Assembly: GCA_023667695.1 (NCBI GenBank)
Contig: JAMOZY010000002.1
Span: forward strand, 148,229 to 212,228
Direction: 5' to 3'
Length of the DNA stretch: 64,000 nucleotides
Source: Clostridium sp.
Lineage (GTDB): Bacteria; Bacillota; Clostridia; Lachnospirales; Lachnospiraceae
How positions within the stretch are numbered: the first letter of the stretch is position 1; each line of letters opens with the position of its first letter. The position numbers and the translations under genes are program-made. Of this stretch, positions 53,594 through 61,859 are shown in pieces. The notes beneath the pieces were generated by a model. It searched no databases. It was not told where the DNA came from and saw nothing but the letters and a program-made list of their open reading frames with translations.

Positions 53594-54481
53594 ATGAAAG
53601 AAATGTTATTTATTCTAAATCCGGCTGCCGGAAGAACTCATATTAAGAATCGATTATTTGACGTTATCAATGCATTTTCAGAAGCAGATTACCGGGTAAC
53701 GGTGTTTCCCACCCGCCAGCCCAATGACGGAAGAAGCATTGTCATATCCGAGGGCAGCGACTATGATGTGATTGTCTGTGCCGGAGGCGATGGCACCTTA
53801 GATGATGTAGTGACCGGATTCATGCTGAGTAAATGTGAAAAACCATTGGGCTATATTCCTGCCGGCTCCACCAATGACTTTGCCCGAAGCCTGGGAATCC
53901 CCTTAGAACCAATGGCGGCAGTAACCAATATAACAAGCGGCCACCCTTTTCCGATTGATGTAGGCTCCTTTAACAGCCATGATTATTTCATCTATGTTGC
54001 TGCCTTTGGCGCCTTTACGGAAATATCCTATTCTACGGACCAGCAGGTTAAAAATATGTTCGGTCATGCCGCCTATATCATGAAGGGCATCCGCAGCCTG
54101 AATAATGTTACGACCTATCAGGCAACTATACGCTATGATGATGTAGAAATTACAGACAATTTTATTTACGCCATGATTACCAATTCCCTTTCCGTAGGGG
54201 GAATGCGGAATGTGGTTCTTGCAGATGATGTAAAGTTTGATGACGGCATCTTTGAATGCCTGCTCATCAAAACGCCTACAAATCCCATTGAATTGCAGGC
54301 AATCATCAACTCGCTGCTGATTAGCGAGGTAAATGATAAATACATGTACTGCTTTAAAGCTGCAAGAATTGAAATTATATCAGAGGAAGAGATTCCATGG
54401 GTCATGGATGGAGAGTTTGGCGGTGAACACAAAGAAGTCGTCATTGAAAATCATCAAAAGGCGCTTCAGATTATTCGCTAA
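53594..54481 (+). CDS. Diacylglycerol kinase-like lipid kinase (YegS/DagK family)
   Basis: 295 residues. Seen: MLFILNPAAGRTHIKNRLFD, the nucleotide-binding CAGGDGTLDDVVTGFM and YIPAGSTNDFARSLG, and the C-terminal VMDGEFGG. These are the marks of the DAGK catalytic family of soluble lipid kinases that recycle diacylglycerol or related lipids. The start at 53594 follows GGAGG nine bases upstream; eight more codons are open but include that site. It has its own promoter and a hairpin terminator. Confidence 0.9.
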   Translation: MKEMLFILNPAAGRTHIKNRLFDVINAFSEADYRVTVFPTRQPNDGRSIVISEGSDYDVIVCAGGDGTLDDVVTGFMLSKCEKPLGYIPAGSTNDFARSLGIPLEPMAAVTNITSGHPFPIDVGSFNSHDYFIYVAAFGAFTEISYSTDQQVKNMFGHAAYIMKGIRSLNNVTTYQATIRYDDVEITDNFIYAMITNSLSVGGMRNVVLADDVKFDDGIFECLLIKTPTNPIELQAIINSLLISEVNDKYMYCFKAARIEIISEEEIPWVMDGEFGGEHKEVVIENHQKALQIIR

Positions 54482-54503
54482 TTCCCGGAATCTGAGTCTA
54501 AGA

Positions 54504-54531
54504 AAGGAGCGGCTTTTGACAGCCGCTCCTT
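54504..54531. terminator. Hairpin terminator between convergent genes
   Basis: An 11-bp perfect stem (AAGGAGCGGCT with AGCCGCTCCTT) around a 6-base loop. It ends in the stop codon of the minus-strand kinase gene and follows the lipid kinase by 22 bases. T runs are weak on both sides. Confidence 0.65.
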
Positions 54532-57451
54532 AATAAATATCAACAATTGCTTTGCTCCAGTATCCGGCAATTTTAGAACACAGGTCAAAATCACCAGTTT
54601 TTGCCGCTTCCTGCAATTGCTGGAAATAGGTCTTATTAATGCCAGAATACAAAAATGCGTTCTTCGCCATTTTTTCTATCACAGTGTCCACCTCGAGGGT
54701 GTCGAATTTGTCCAGGGCCTCTTGCAGATTGCTCAGCATATGAATGGTTTTATCGCCGTCGGAAACGAAATTAACAAGGGCGGCACCCCATTGACTGACG
54801 ACATTCAGACCGTCATCGATATTCCCTTCTTCCGCCGCTTTTTTCAGCCGTTCAAAGAAATCCACACTTGTCTCAGAATATTTGAATTTCGACATTTCCT
54901 CTATCACTTCGTCAATCTGAAGCGTATCGAATGCATTGAGAGCCATCTGCATTTTTTCAAGCATATCCAGTATTTCTCCCGTTTGTGCCAAGCGTTCCTC
55001 GACCACGGAAGCATCGGTAAAATAAGGCTGCAAAACCTCCTTCAGACGCAAATATTCCTCAAGCATCGCCTCTGTTTTTTCATTGATAAGCGCAATATTT
55101 CCATCATTGCCCGCCTTTTCCATTTCGGCGGCAATTTCAGAAATATAATCGGCACCAATCTGCCGTGAGGTACTTTTTAGTGCATGAACCTCAATGGTAT
55201 AATCCCGCCAGCGTTCTGCATCCTTATGTTCCCGTATCGCATTGTATTTTTGATCGATGGCACAGAAATATTCCTTCAGAACGAACCAAAACATCTTCTC
55301 GCTTCCCAGCCGTGATATCGCTTCCTTTGTGTTAAGCTCCTTAATATTCACCGCATTGGAGCTGCCGTCCGAATCCATCGAAGCCTTGGCAGCACTTGTG
55401 TTATCTACCGGAAGTATCTTCTCTTTCGGCAGCCATTTTCTCAGCTTTGAGACGATATCCTTTACATCGATTGGCTTTGCAACAAAATCATTCATACCCT
55501 CTTTTAGGAACATTTCCCTTGCTCTTCCTATGGCATTTGCCGTCAGCGCTATAATCGGAATATCATTATAGCTTGGCACAAGCCGCCTGATAATATGGGT
55601 AGCCTCAATGCCGTCAACCTCGGGCATCATATGATCCATAAAAATAAGATCATAGTTGATATAATGTATTTTTTCAATTGCTTCCGCTGCACTGGAGGCA
55701 ACATCGATGTTCATATTCAGCGGTTCCAGCAGCCCCTTTGCAACAGTAAGGTTGACAGAGTTATCATCTACAATGAGAATATGGGCATCGGGAGCCACAT
55801 AGGTAAAGCTGTCGCCCTCGGAGATATCCCTCTCGAAATCAATTTCCTTGATTCCCATTGCGTTGTAAAGGCTTAGAGAATAGACAGGCTTGCTGACAAC
55901 CTGTACATTGTGAATATCAATAGCGTCAATGCTGTCGTAATCGGCAAGCACAAGGCACTGCATATCCGGACATTGGGACAGAAGGTCCTGCATTGTCTTA
56001 GTGAAAAAGGGCTTTTCCACGATAAGATAATCTGCCTTCAGCTCCTCATAGGTACTATTATCTGCAAGGTCCGTATATTCCGCTCCTATCCATTTCAAAT
56101 CCCGGATAAGCTGCCGTTTAACATAATCATTGCTTACAAGGACTGCTGCCTGAAAGGATTTTTTAAGCTTGGGAACAATCGGCGTTGCGTCAATGATTTT
56201 CTGCGGGACTTCAAAGTAAAAGGTGGTTCCCTTTTCATATTCGCTTTCCACAGAAATCTTTCCTCCCATAAGGTCGAGAAGCTGTCGCGAAATTGCAAGC
56301 CCCAGACCGGTTCCCTCGATATTTCTGTTGCGCTTGCTGTCTACCTGCTGGAAGGAATTAAAAAGCTTACTTATATCTTCTTCTTTAATACCGATGCCCG
56401 TGTCGCTTACTTCAGTCTTCATAAGGACAGTATCCTTATCCTTGCGTTCAAAATCTATTTTTAAATGCACTTCACCATGTTGAGTAAACTTAACTGCGTT
56501 CGTAAGCAGATTGAGTATAATCTGATGGATTCTCACTCTGTCGCCGTACAGACTTTTCGGCAAATCGGGAGAGATATCCATAGTAAATTCCATCTCTTTG
56601 TCGCCGATGCGGCTGTTTACAATGCTAGTCAAATCGTTTATAAGTGAAAGCGGCTCGTATTCGACCTCAACAATATCCATTTTACCTGATTCAATCTTTG
56701 AAAAGTCAAGAATATCGTTAATGATTACCAGCAGATTTTTGCTTGAGGCTTTTATCTGGTGTACATATTCTCTTGCGGCGGCAGACATTTCCTCACGCAG
56801 AGCAAGGTCGGACAACCCCAGGACTGCATTCATGGGAGTCCGTATCTCATGGCTCATATTGGCAAGGAAATCCGATTTCATATGAGAAGCTTTTTCCAGC
56901 TCCATATTGCTTTGATGGAGAGCATAGCCCTTATAGGCGATATTAGACAGAATCGTTGCAAGAACAAAAAGAAAACTGGAGGCCTTCTCAACCCGCTCCT
57001 TGCTTACAATCGGAATCTTTTTCACAGCTTCCACATATTCGTCCGGATCAACCCCCAGCTCCAGAGCGGTTTCTCTTATTTTTTCAATATTGGGCGGCTC
57101 GGTCAGAACCTGTCCGCCGATAAAGCTGCCCACCATTTCTCCGTTCGCCATAATCGGTGCGGCAAAATCCATCAGCCCGGCGTGACAATAATAAGAACAG
57201 GCACTGCCGTTTGCATGGGTAAGCTCGGCGCCGTGCTTATCACATTGTTCGCATCGTTTCCGTCCAAGCTCTGTTGGACGTGTATACTTAAAACAAAAAT
57301 CCGTAAAATTAGAACCCTCCGTAACTGCAACGCCGTTGCTGTCTGAAGTAAGAGCTGCCATCCCCAGCAAATCCGAAAAGGCATCCTGGAGCTGTTGAAG
57401 AATATCTACATCTATCAAATCCGTAATATATAAATTATTCTTGTTATTCAT
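54530..57451 (-). CDS. PocR-domain hybrid sensor kinase with receiver and Hpt domains
   Basis: 973 residues, no membrane helices. PocR sensory domain about 8-165, with CEQC at 67-70 and SYYCHAGLMDFAAPI. HisKA with phospho-acceptor His201 (SHEIRTPMNAVLG), then HATPase with SDTGIGIKEED and GTGLGLAISRQLL. A degenerate receiver-like stretch spans about 433-530. A true receiver has VDDN at 561-564 and Asp606 (LIFMDHMMPEVDG). An Hpt domain carries His756 (EVHALKSTSRQIG). The last 150 residues are two related segments (about 825-895 and 905-973) of unknown role. PocR domains sense small organic ligands in known cases. The gene for a partner regulator lies directly upstream. Confidence 0.9.
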   Translation of the reverse strand: MNNKNNLYITDLIDVDILQQLQDAFSDLLGMAALTSDSNGVAVTEGSNFTDFCFKYTRPTELGRKRCEQCDKHGAELTHANGSACSYYCHAGLMDFAAPIMANGEMVGSFIGGQVLTEPPNIEKIRETALELGVDPDEYVEAVKKIPIVSKERVEKASSFLFVLATILSNIAYKGYALHQSNMELEKASHMKSDFLANMSHEIRTPMNAVLGLSDLALREEMSAAAREYVHQIKASSKNLLVIINDILDFSKIESGKMDIVEVEYEPLSLINDLTSIVNSRIGDKEMEFTMDISPDLPKSLYGDRVRIHQIILNLLTNAVKFTQHGEVHLKIDFERKDKDTVLMKTEVSDTGIGIKEEDISKLFNSFQQVDSKRNRNIEGTGLGLAISRQLLDLMGGKISVESEYEKGTTFYFEVPQKIIDATPIVPKLKKSFQAAVLVSNDYVKRQLIRDLKWIGAEYTDLADNSTYEELKADYLIVEKPFFTKTMQDLLSQCPDMQCLVLADYDSIDAIDIHNVQVVSKPVYSLSLYNAMGIKEIDFERDISEGDSFTYVAPDAHILIVDDNSVNLTVAKGLLEPLNMNIDVASSAAEAIEKIHYINYDLIFMDHMMPEVDGIEATHIIRRLVPSYNDIPIIALTANAIGRAREMFLKEGMNDFVAKPIDVKDIVSKLRKWLPKEKILPVDNTSAAKASMDSDGSSNAVNIKELNTKEAISRLGSEKMFWFVLKEYFCAIDQKYNAIREHKDAERWRDYTIEVHALKSTSRQIGADYISEIAAEMEKAGNDGNIALINEKTEAMLEEYLRLKEVLQPYFTDASVVEERLAQTGEILDMLEKMQMALNAFDTLQIDEVIEEMSKFKYSETSVDFFERLKKAAEEGNIDDGLNVVSQWGAALVNFVSDGDKTIHMLSNLQEALDKFDTLEVDTVIEKMAKNAFLYSGINKTYFQQLQEAAKTGDFDLCSKIAGYWSKAIVDIY

Positions 57452-57574
57452 AATCTTGCTGCGACCCTAAGCCTATGTATATTCTTGATTTTATCAAGGG
57501 ACCAAAGGGATATCTCCTTTCAGAATTATTTTAATCGGCTTTATCACGAATCTGTTCCATACTTTTTACACCGG

Positions 57575-58495
57575 CTAATTAATCAGATTAGCAGCCATAG
57601 CGAAAAGCTTATCCATATCGATTGGCTTCAGCAAATAACCACGGGGTCTGAGCGCCATAATCTCCATAATTTTTCCTCTTTCGGAAACTCCCGTCAAAAA
57701 GCATACGGGGATATGGGATATCTTGGGATTTCTTTTTATTCTCCGGAACACCTCCGCACCGGTTTCACCGGGCATTTCGTAATCCAGAATAATCAGGTCG
57801 ATATTGGAAGATTCCAGGAATTTTTCAGCAGACACACCGCTGACCATAACTGTAACATCATACGTATCACTAAGAGCGGTTTTCAGCATTTTTAGTATTA
57901 TGCGGTCATCATCAATCACAAGAATGTGCTTTCGTTCCGGCTTTTTCGTGGCTACGGCAATTCTCTCCTCTTCCTTGTCTGTTGCAAGAACCGCAGTTTT
58001 TCCCTCTTCATTTTCCCTTGCAACCGCAGTTTTCTCTTTTTCGTTTTCCTTTGTAATAACCGCAGCATCCTTCGTTTCCATAGCAGCATTTTGTTCTACC
58101 GCTTTCGCCTGGGATTCATTCTTCTCATCAAAATAGCCCATGATTTGCAAAACAAGATTATCCATAGAAATCGGACGGCGTATGATAAGGTCTACATCTG
58201 CCATAAACAAAGACCTTGTTGCCAGCTCATCATAGGTTTTTGCATCGCAGATAAGAAAAATACTTGCGCCATTATAGGCAGCATTCTTTTTTAAATCACT
58301 AATCTGCGGTAAAATACTGCTGTGTTCGGAACTCACAAAGCAAACATAAGCATCCGGCTTAAAAAGTTCGAAATGCCCGACAAGGTCCTGCCAGCACGAG
58401 GTTGTGCTAAGGGATTGGAAAAAGGTTTCCGTTCGCTGGATAAAGTCCGTAATCAAGGAAGAATTGTTTCCACTTACCAGAATTTTATATTTCAT
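57575..58495 (-). CDS. Response regulator with pseudo-receiver and receiver domains
   Basis: 306 residues. N-terminal about 115 residues have receiver-like strands (MKYKILVSGNNSSLITDFIQ) but no clear acidic pair or phospho-Asp. A charged linker (about 125-190) of repeated TAVARENEEGKTAVLATDK-like units follows. The C-terminal receiver has HILVIDDDRIILKML, the acceptor in LIILDYEMPGETG and a Lys in YLLKPIDMDKL. No output domain is visible, so it probably relays to another protein. The ATG at 58495 follows AAAGGA; a TTG three codons earlier is less likely. It lies 123 bases upstream of the hybrid kinase gene and should share its transcript. Confidence 0.82.
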   Translation of the reverse strand: MKYKILVSGNNSSLITDFIQRTETFFQSLSTTSCWQDLVGHFELFKPDAYVCFVSSEHSSILPQISDLKKNAAYNGASIFLICDAKTYDELATRSLFMADVDLIIRRPISMDNLVLQIMGYFDEKNESQAKAVEQNAAMETKDAAVITKENEKEKTAVARENEEGKTAVLATDKEEERIAVATKKPERKHILVIDDDRIILKMLKTALSDTYDVTVMVSGVSAEKFLESSNIDLIILDYEMPGETGAEVFRRIKRNPKISHIPVCFLTGVSERGKIMEIMALRPRGYLLKPIDMDKLFAMAANLIN

Positions 58496-58563
58496 AAAAA
58501 TCAAGTCCTTTCGCAGTTAGTAGATTTTTGATGCCAGTTAACCTATATACTAATTTATTATAT

Positions 58564-58591
58564 GGTATATTAAAAAAGCATTGATTGTCAA
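58564..58591 (-). promoter_or_regulatory. Promoter of the regulator-hybrid kinase pair
   Basis: Minus strand TTGACA, 16 bases, TATACC. The -35 box is perfect and the -10 box is weak. A TATAAT seven bases further on has poor spacing. Confidence 0.45.
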
Positions 58592-58663
58592 CATATTTGT
58601 AAAAACATTTACAGATTTCGATATCGTTACCATTTCGACAGCCATTTTTCTCTTTCGCGATAC

Positions 58664-59332
58664 TTATTGGTTATTATATTTCTCATACATATACCGGTCA
58701 TAGCCCTTTTTCCGAAGCTTACAGGCCGGACAGCTTCCACAGCCGTCTCCCATAATTCCGTTATAACAGGTCAGGGTCTTATCCCGTATCACCTCCAATA
58801 CGCCTAACTCATCTGCCAGAGCCCAGGTTCCCCGTTTGTCTATCCACATCAGCGGAGTATGAATATCAAACTCGTAATCCATGGCAAGATTCAGGGTGGT
58901 ATTCAGCGATTTTACAAATATATCACGGCAATCCGGATAACCGCTGAAATCACTTTGGGATACGCCTGTTACTAAATCGGTGATTCCTCTTTGCTTGGCA
59001 AAAATTGCCGCATAGGTCAGGAATACCATATTTCTTCCATCCACAAAGCTATTTGGCGTTCCCTCCTCCGGTGCATCCGAATCCACCGGAATCTCACTTC
59101 GAGTCAAAGAATTCGGTGCCAGTTCATTCAATAAATGCAAATCCAGAATATGATGTTCCACCCCATACTCCTTCGCAATGCTTCCGGCACACTCTAATTC
59201 CTTCCTATGCCGCTGTCCGTAATCAAAAGAAAGTGCAATTACCTCATCATATCTCTTCTTCGCCCAAAACAGACAAGTCGTACTGTCCTGTCCTCCGCTA
59301 AAAATCACCAAAGCCTGCTTTTTATTTTTCAT
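58664..59332 (-). CDS. queC: 7-cyano-7-deazaguanine synthase
   Basis: 222 residues. ATP-dependent conversion of 7-carboxy-7-deazaguanine to preQ0. Seen: the PP-loop [18 protein letters not shown] and a C-terminal zinc site [20 protein letters not shown]. The start at 59332 is set by AGGAGG seven bases upstream; 12 further codons are open into the tandem repeat. It is the last gene of the queD-queE-folE-queC set, separated from folE by the 41-bp tandem repeats. Confidence 0.95.
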   Translation of the reverse strand: MKNKKQALVIFSGGQDSTTCLFWAKKRYDEVIALSFDYGQRHRKELECAGSIAKEYGVEHHILDLHLLNELAPNSLTRSEIPVDSDAPEEGTPNSFVDGRNMVFLTYAAIFAKQRGITDLVTGVSQSDFSGYPDCRDIFVKSLNTTLNLAMDYEFDIHTPLMWIDKRGTWALADELGVLEVIRDKTLTCYNGIMGDGCGSCPACKLRKKGYDRYMYEKYNNQ

Positions 59333-59364
59333 CTTAACCTCCTGATTTATTACCGTGTCGCTAT

Positions 59365-59565
59365 CCATATATAAAAATACATCAAAATGCTTTCAAACTA
59401 CTTCCGGATATATCCAAATACATCAAAATACTTTCAAACCATTTCCAGATATATCAAAACACTTTCCAATGCTTTCAAATCACTTCCAGATATATCAAAA
59501 CACTTTCCAATGCTTTCAAATCACTTCCAGATATATCAAAACACCTTCCAATACTCCAAAACCAT
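59365..59565 (-). repeat. 41-bp tandem repeat, about five units
   Basis: The landmark TTTCAAA recurs at 59391, 59432, 59473 and 59514, exactly 41 bases apart, with a decayed fifth unit near 59555. The two central units are nearly identical and the outer ones more diverged. The block fills most of the 272-base gap between folE and queC. The period is not a multiple of three, so apparent frames through it are not coding. Confidence 0.85.
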
Positions 59566-59604
59566 TTCAAGTATTCCATCGCATATTGAACTATGCCGGA
59601 AATA

Positions 59605-60189
59605 CTACAACAAAATAAAACGGTTCTGCAAACCGGTATCCCTTGCAAACTGCCCCCGAAAGGTAGTCGTTACCGTCTGGGCGGAAGGATTCTTGATGCC
59701 TCTGGCGGTCATACAGCTATGGCTGCCCCGAATCAGCACCGCCACATCCTCTGAGCCGGTTGCCAATTGAAGGATTTCTGCAATATCGGAACCAATCCGT
59801 TCCTGCAGCTGCAGCCGTTTTGCCGCCATTTCGGCAATTCTGGCAATTTTACTCAGTCCGATGACCCGCTCCTTGGGAAGATATGCCACATTGACCTTCA
59901 TATCGTACATCAACGCCATATGATGCTCGCAATAGCTGAATACTTCAATATCCTTTACCACTACCATATCCTCCTCCAGACCAGGGGTCTGAAAGGTCTT
60001 GCCAAACATACGGGCGATTTCCGCATTGGAATAATTCATTCCCTCAAACACTTCTTCATACATCCGTGCCACCCGGTCCGGGGTTTCTCTTAAGCCTTCC
60101 CGGTCCGGGTCCTCTCCTAAGGCGATTAAAATCCCCCGGATATGTTCTTCAATTGCTTTTTTATCAATTGCTTTTTTATCAATTGCCAT
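59605..60189 (-). CDS. folE: GTP cyclohydrolase I
   Basis: 194 residues. GTP to 7,8-dihydroneopterin triphosphate, feeding both folate and deazaguanine synthesis. Seen: [19 protein letters not shown], zinc and catalytic residues in [30 protein letters not shown], and [20 protein letters not shown] with the second zinc Cys. An exact small duplication ([10 protein letters not shown]) occurs at the N-terminus. Its place between queE and queC shows it serves the preQ0 route. Confidence 0.95.
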   Translation of the reverse strand: MAIDKKAIDKKAIEEHIRGILIALGEDPDREGLRETPDRVARMYEEVFEGMNYSNAEIARMFGKTFQTPGLEEDMVVVKDIEVFSYCEHHMALMYDMKVNVAYLPKERVIGLSKIARIAEMAAKRLQLQERIGSDIAEILQLATGSEDVAVLIRGSHSCMTARGIKNPSAQTVTTTFRGQFARDTGLQNRFILL

Positions 60190-60200
60190 TGTTCTTCCTC

Positions 60201-60866
60201 CTATACGCCCCGTTGTTCCGGGGACCAGATAAACTTATGAAGCTGCAGCTGTATATGCACCTGATTCAGCTTTCGCTCCATCATATACCTTACAATCTCT
60301 GCCGGTTCAATCCTGCCGAACACCGGACTGAAATAAATTCCACATCTGCCCGGAAGCTTATGCTCCACCAGTATCTGCTCTGCCCGTTCCAAATCCCGTC
60401 CATCCGATATCACGAATTTCACCGTATCCTCCGGCTCCAGATACTGGTAATGGTCTGTCCGCATAGCGGCTTCCATGCCGCTTCCCGGAAGCTTATAATC
60501 CAAAGTAAATGCCGGACGGACAGCCAGACCGGTAAAAGGACCAATATCCACACTCCCATTGGTTTCAATTTCAATCCGAAGCCCCGGTATGCCCCCAAGA
60601 CATTCCAGTAACCCCTCGATTCCCGGCTGGAGCAGGGGTTCGCCTCCGGTTAAGGTAACATTATGTACTCCTGTCTCCTTCACATAAGCGGCAATCTCCT
60701 CCTCATCCATGTGCTGACAGGGAATATCCTTTTGATTTGCCCATGCAGTATCACAATAATTACAGTCCAGATTACAGCCGGCAAACCGTATAAATACCGC
60801 CAGTTCTCCGGCATGCTGTCCTTCCCCATTGATACTGACAAAGCGTTCAACAATCCTGTATTCCAT
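60201..60866 (-). CDS. queE: 7-carboxy-7-deazaguanine synthase (radical SAM)
   Basis: 221 residues. Radical SAM ring contraction of 6-carboxytetrahydropterin. Seen: [20 protein letters not shown] followed by [15 protein letters not shown], which holds the CxxxCxxC-type cluster, then [13 protein letters not shown] and [11 protein letters not shown]. The start at 60866 has AGGAG overlapping the queD stop; 11 more codons inside queD are rejected. The start and stop arrangement shows coupling to queD. Confidence 0.93.
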   Translation of the reverse strand: MEYRIVERFVSINGEGQHAGELAVFIRFAGCNLDCNYCDTAWANQKDIPCQHMDEEEIAAYVKETGVHNVTLTGGEPLLQPGIEGLLECLGGIPGLRIEIETNGSVDIGPFTGLAVRPAFTLDYKLPGSGMEAAMRTDHYQYLEPEDTVKFVISDGRDLERAEQILVEHKLPGRCGIYFSPVFGRIEPAEIVRYMMERKLNQVHIQLQLHKFIWSPEQRGV

Positions 60867-60874
60867 AGGCACTC

Positions 60875-61300
60875 CTACTCTGCACCATAGGTTGCGCAAT
60901 TATTCGGTGTTTCATATACGACCACCGATTGCAGGGAATAGCCCTGTTCCATTAATTTATCATAAAACCATTTTGCAAAATTCTCTGCGGTTGGACGAAA
61001 GGCTACCTCCACCATCCGGAATCCATCCCGCTTTAAACATTGCAGAGTATCCTCTGCTAAGGTTCCCTGCTCCAGAATCAATACATGGTCCAGGGAATTT
61101 CCCATTTCCTGCAGTGCATCCTTCAACTGGGAAAAATCCATAAGCATCCCACGGGTCTGCGTCTGGTTCTGCTCTAAGGCTTCCCCCTTTGCAATCACCT
61201 TCACCGTCCAGCGGTGTCCGTGTATATTGCCACACTTTCCCTGATAGCCGGCAAGAAAATGGGCGCTATCAAAACTTGTCTGCGTTTCTATCGTATACAT
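60875..61300 (-). CDS. queD: 6-carboxytetrahydropterin synthase
   Basis: 141 residues. Converts dihydroneopterin triphosphate to 6-carboxytetrahydropterin. Seen: TSFDSAHFLAGYQGKCGNIH followed by GHRW (zinc histidines and the catalytic Cys), GMLMDFSQLKD and SLDHVLI, and a C-terminal ETPNNCATY. AGGAGG precedes the ATG. It is the first gene of the preQ0 set. No preQ1 riboswitch was recognised ahead of it; instead a terminator-like hairpin and a dispersed repeat lie there. Confidence 0.94.
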   Translation of the reverse strand: MYTIETQTSFDSAHFLAGYQGKCGNIHGHRWTVKVIAKGEALEQNQTQTRGMLMDFSQLKDALQEMGNSLDHVLILEQGTLAEDTLQCLKRDGFRMVEVAFRPTAENFAKWFYDKLMEQGYSLQSVVVYETPNNCATYGAE

Positions 61301-61324
61301 AACTCCTCCTAAATAATACTATAG

Positions 61325-61370
61325 TCAAATATCCATGCAAGCATGGCTATTTCCTCATTGCTCGCGGAAT
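61325..61370 (-). repeat. 46-bp dispersed repeat, copy C
   Basis: Minus strand ATTCCGCGAGCAATGAGGAA, then AGCCATGCTTGCATGG and ATATTTGA. The central CCATGC-TT-GCATGG is a perfect small hairpin. It directly follows a terminator hairpin and ends 25 bases before queD. Confidence 0.78.
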
Positions 61371-61404
61371 AAAGAAAGGCACATGAGCAGAACCCATGCG
61401 CCTT
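61366..61404 (-). terminator. Terminator-like hairpin upstream of queD
   Basis: Minus-strand stem AAGGCGCATG/CATGTGCCTT (one G-T pair), 9-base loop and a CTTTCTTTATT tail. It could end the thrC transcript or act as an attenuator in the queD leader. Confidence 0.6.
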
Positions 61405-61493
61405 GAAATGTCCCAATATAATTCAAGTAAAGGTCCCGGTTTTATTTATAGACAGGAAGGTACGAATGAACTGTCTTCCAAGTGAATGCATTT

Positions 61494-61854
61494 TGTCAGA
61501 AACAGGACATATCTGCTTGCAGATTATGGACTGGTTCCGACAAAATATAGGAGCGAAGCTCACACCGAGGAAGCAACGCTTCCGAGGTGGCATTCACGTT
61601 GCCTTTCAGAAAATACACTCTGTCAGAAACAGGACATATCTGCTTGCAGATTATGGACTGGTTCCAACAAAATATAGGAGCGAAGCTCACACCGAGGAAG
61701 CAACGCTTCCGAGGTGGCATTCACGTTGCCTTTCAGAAAATACACTCTGTCAGAAACAGGACATATCTGCTTGCAGATTATGGACTGATTCTGACAAAAT
61801 ATAGGAGCGAAGCTCACACCGAGGAAGCAACGCTTCCAAGGTGGCATTCACGTT
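61494..61854 (-). repeat. 127-bp tandem repeat, nearly three units
   Basis: Units start at 61494, 61621 and 61748 (TGTCAGAAACAGG). They are almost identical, with single-base changes between units 1 and 2 and a few in unit 3, which is cut short next to thrC. Each unit holds three small hairpins: TCTGCTTGCAGA, GAGCGAAGCTC and GGAAGCAACGCTTCC. The block sits directly after the thrC stop codon, in its 3' untranslated region. The period is not a multiple of three. The rest of 61301-61493 holds copy C, the hairpin at 61366-61404 and nothing else I can name. Confidence 0.88.
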
Positions 61855-61859
61855 CGTTT

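Noticed and set aside
59355..59618. Open frames on the plus strand through the 41-bp tandem repeats
   Set aside because: They exist because the repeat lacks stops in that frame. The period is not a multiple of three, there is no ribosome binding site, and the block lies in a minus-strand operon.
61301..61460. preQ1 or tetrahydrofolate riboswitch ahead of queD/folE
   Set aside because: Neither the preQ1-I/II core patterns nor the tetrahydrofolate consensus can be found. Only a terminator hairpin and a dispersed repeat are visible.
59365..61854. CRISPR array
   Set aside because: The 41- and 127-bp repeats are contiguous tandem units without unique spacers, and no cas genes are present.
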